Under the pieces are notes generated by a model, which did not search any database, was not told the origin of the DNA, and worked only from the letters and a program-made list of their open reading frames with translations. Position numbers and translations under genes: made by a program. 64,000 nt of DNA from Burkholderia anthina (GTDB taxonomy: Bacteria > Pseudomonadota > Gammaproteobacteria > Burkholderiales > Burkholderiaceae), in the NCBI RefSeq assembly GCF_001547525.1, contig NZ_LNJP01000003.1, forward strand, positions 1,426,001 to 1,490,000. The letters are read 5' to 3'. Positions 63,832-64,000 of this stretch are shown here, one piece after another. Position 1 is the stretch's first letter. Each line of letters begins with the position of its first letter.

Positions 63832-64000
63832 ATGAAACTGCTTCGCTATGGCCCGTCCGGCCAGGAAAAGCCCGGCATCCTCGACGCGGCCGGCCGGATT
63901 CGCGACCTGTCCGCACATGTACCGGATCTTGCCGGCGACGTGCTGTCCGACACCGGTCTCGCGCGGCTGCGGGCGATCGATCCGGCCACGCTGCCGCTCG
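63832..64000 (+). CDS. fumarylacetoacetate hydrolase family protein, 3' end outside the window
   Basis: Fifty-six codons are visible (MKLLRYGPSGQEKPGILDAA, GRIRDLSAHVPDLAGDVLSD and on). This N-terminal domain is that of FAH-family hydrolases annotated as ureidoglycolate lyase or 2,4-diketo-3-deoxy-L-fuconate hydrolase. The start has an AGAGG nearby. With the divergent IclR regulator it probably begins a sugar-acid (fuconate-type) catabolic operon, but the rest lies beyond the window. Confidence 0.8.
   Translation, partial: MKLLRYGPSGQEKPGILDAAGRIRDLSAHVPDLAGDVLSDTGLARLRAIDPATLPL

Overview
The window reads as a high-GC betaproteobacterial chromosome, most likely Burkholderia sensu stricto (B. 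cepacia complex). The evidence is gene content typical of that group: hopanoid genes hpnA/hpnB/hpnH with an ispH copy, a cstA-ybdD pair, DUF4148 and H-NS-family small proteins, a phosphocholine-specific phospholipase C, and many LysR/XRE-cupin/GntR regulators. No rRNA, tRNA, phage, IS element or CRISPR array was seen. The window opens inside a SnoaL-like gene and closes inside a fumarylacetoacetate-hydrolase-family gene.

Layout. 0-3 kb: a partial SnoaL-like gene, a hairpin-rich element with 16-bp terminal inverted repeats, a LysR gene, and an AbrB/PIN toxin-antitoxin pair that seems to have replaced the 3' end of a small exported-protein gene. 3-8 kb: a probable catabolic cluster (PhyH dioxygenase; HutC-like GntR and XRE-cupin regulators facing a class II aldolase, a DHDPS-family lyase/aldolase and a MOSC protein) with a clear palindromic operator. 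8-14 kb: SDR, YceH, two linked uncharacterised genes, DAHP synthase and a PRC-barrel protein. 14-20 kb: redox/stress genes (SDR, OsmC/Ohr, NAD(P)-binding protein, LysR, cupin, AhpD-like decarboxylase) next to an ECF41-type sigma factor. That sigma gene is translationally coupled to an internally shortened DapF-like gene, and a sequence matching the ECF41 promoter lies before the LysR gene.

20-26 kb: cstA-ybdD, TrhA/hemolysin III, and small enzymes and hypotheticals. 26-33 kb: hopanoid side-chain genes in three units (ispH-hpnH, hpnB, hpnA), interrupted by a gene for a protein with a long run of 14-residue repeats. 33-36 kb: acylphosphatase, RarD, OpgC-like protein and a small basic/acidic protein. 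36-46 kb: a peptide-uptake region (POT symporter, XRE-cupin regulator, OppABCDF-type ABC importer, OprD-family porin).

46-57 kb: a DedA-rhodanese fusion, Tat-exported phospholipase C with a His/Gly-rich insertion, AaaT-like acetyltransferase, a thioredoxin-fold protein, DUF4148, and a GntP-family permease divergent from a sigma-54 activator. A near-perfect -24/-12 promoter and inverted-repeat activator sites lie between the last two. 57-62 kb: an H-NS protein, a Pat/YfiQ-like acetyltransferase lacking part of its ATP-grasp domain, and a divergent H-NS-like protein. This interval holds a family of 23-bp repeats: a 12-unit head-to-tail array at 61259-61534, inverted single copies near 58.0 and 58.3 kb, and a 19-bp exact match at 35686. 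62-64 kb: an IclR regulator facing a FAH-family gene, probably a sugar-acid catabolic operon.

The most unusual observations are the 23-bp repeat family around the H-NS-like genes, the DapF-like/ECF41 coupling with its matching promoter, the 14-residue-repeat protein among the hopanoid genes, and the sigma-54 control region at 55 kb.
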